This document shows, in pieces, positions 6,538 to 6,538 of a stretch of 6,538 nucleotides of DNA. Each line of letters begins with the position of its first letter. Within the stretch, counting starts at the first letter, position 1. The stretch comes from an uncultured Eubacteriales bacterium (GTDB lineage: Bacteria > Bacillota > Clostridia > Eubacteriales > Anaerofustaceae), in NCBI GenBank assembly GCA_902796565.1, contig CADBPP010000350.1, forward strand, positions 1 to 6,538, in the 5' to 3' direction. The notes beneath the pieces are model-generated. The model made no database searches. It was not told the origin of the DNA and saw only the letters and a program-made list of their open reading frames with translations. The translations under genes were made by a program, and so were the position numbers.

Positions 6538-6538
6538 G

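Noticed and set aside
6462..6538. GTG 6462 as the start of the ABC ATPase
   Set aside because: Codons upstream of it encode the conserved Q-loop segment IGFVFQFYNL in the same frame.
1..6538. CRISPR arrays, tRNA or rRNA genes, insertion sequences, riboswitches
   Set aside because: No spaced direct repeats, cloverleaf-like segments, transposase motifs or long intergenic leaders are visible; the only gene-free stretch of note is the 101-base terminator region.

Overview
The window is bacterial, GC-rich and densely coded. The best fit is an anaerobic Bacillota (Clostridia-type) with acetogen-like one-carbon metabolism. This is inferred from a gene set of the Acetobacterium woodii type for methylenetetrahydrofolate reductase (RnfC2, MetV, MetF), from intrinsic terminators with T tracts, and from an FtsX-type ABC exporter of the kind common in Clostridia. 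The species cannot be named from this stretch.

Left half, plus strand (2-3041): a three-gene run. The first gene enters from outside the window and is open from base 2 to 1492. It carries the last part of a MetV-like (MTHFR_C, Cys-rich) domain joined in frame to a complete RnfC-like module: RnfC_N, a flavin/NADH-binding 51-kDa-type domain, SLBB, and two 4Fe-4S sites. It is followed with no gap by a separate metV (1493-2116) and, after 37 bases, by metF (2154-3041). Together they should form a soluble NADH-linked enzyme that reduces 5,10-methylene-THF to 5-methyl-THF. RnfC2 would oxidise NADH, MetV would carry the Fe-S relay and bridging, and MetF would hold the catalytic site. No other rnf genes are visible.

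Middle (3042-3142): a 101-base convergent gap with two adjacent intrinsic terminators, one for each direction.

Right half, minus strand (3143-6537): a two-gene ABC transporter operon read right to left. A LolD/MacB-class ATPase, whose N-terminus and Walker A lie beyond the right edge, overlaps by one base (TGATG) a 968-residue FtsX-family permease with a large coiled-coil-rich outer domain. The substrate is unknown.

The points most worth a second look are the MetV-like/RnfC fusion next to a second free-standing metV in the same reading frame, an apparent missing Cys in the N-terminal cluster motif of that MetV, and the long coiled-coil insert of the permease. No tRNA, rRNA, CRISPR, insertion sequence or attachment site was seen. 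Promoters of both operons must lie outside the window.
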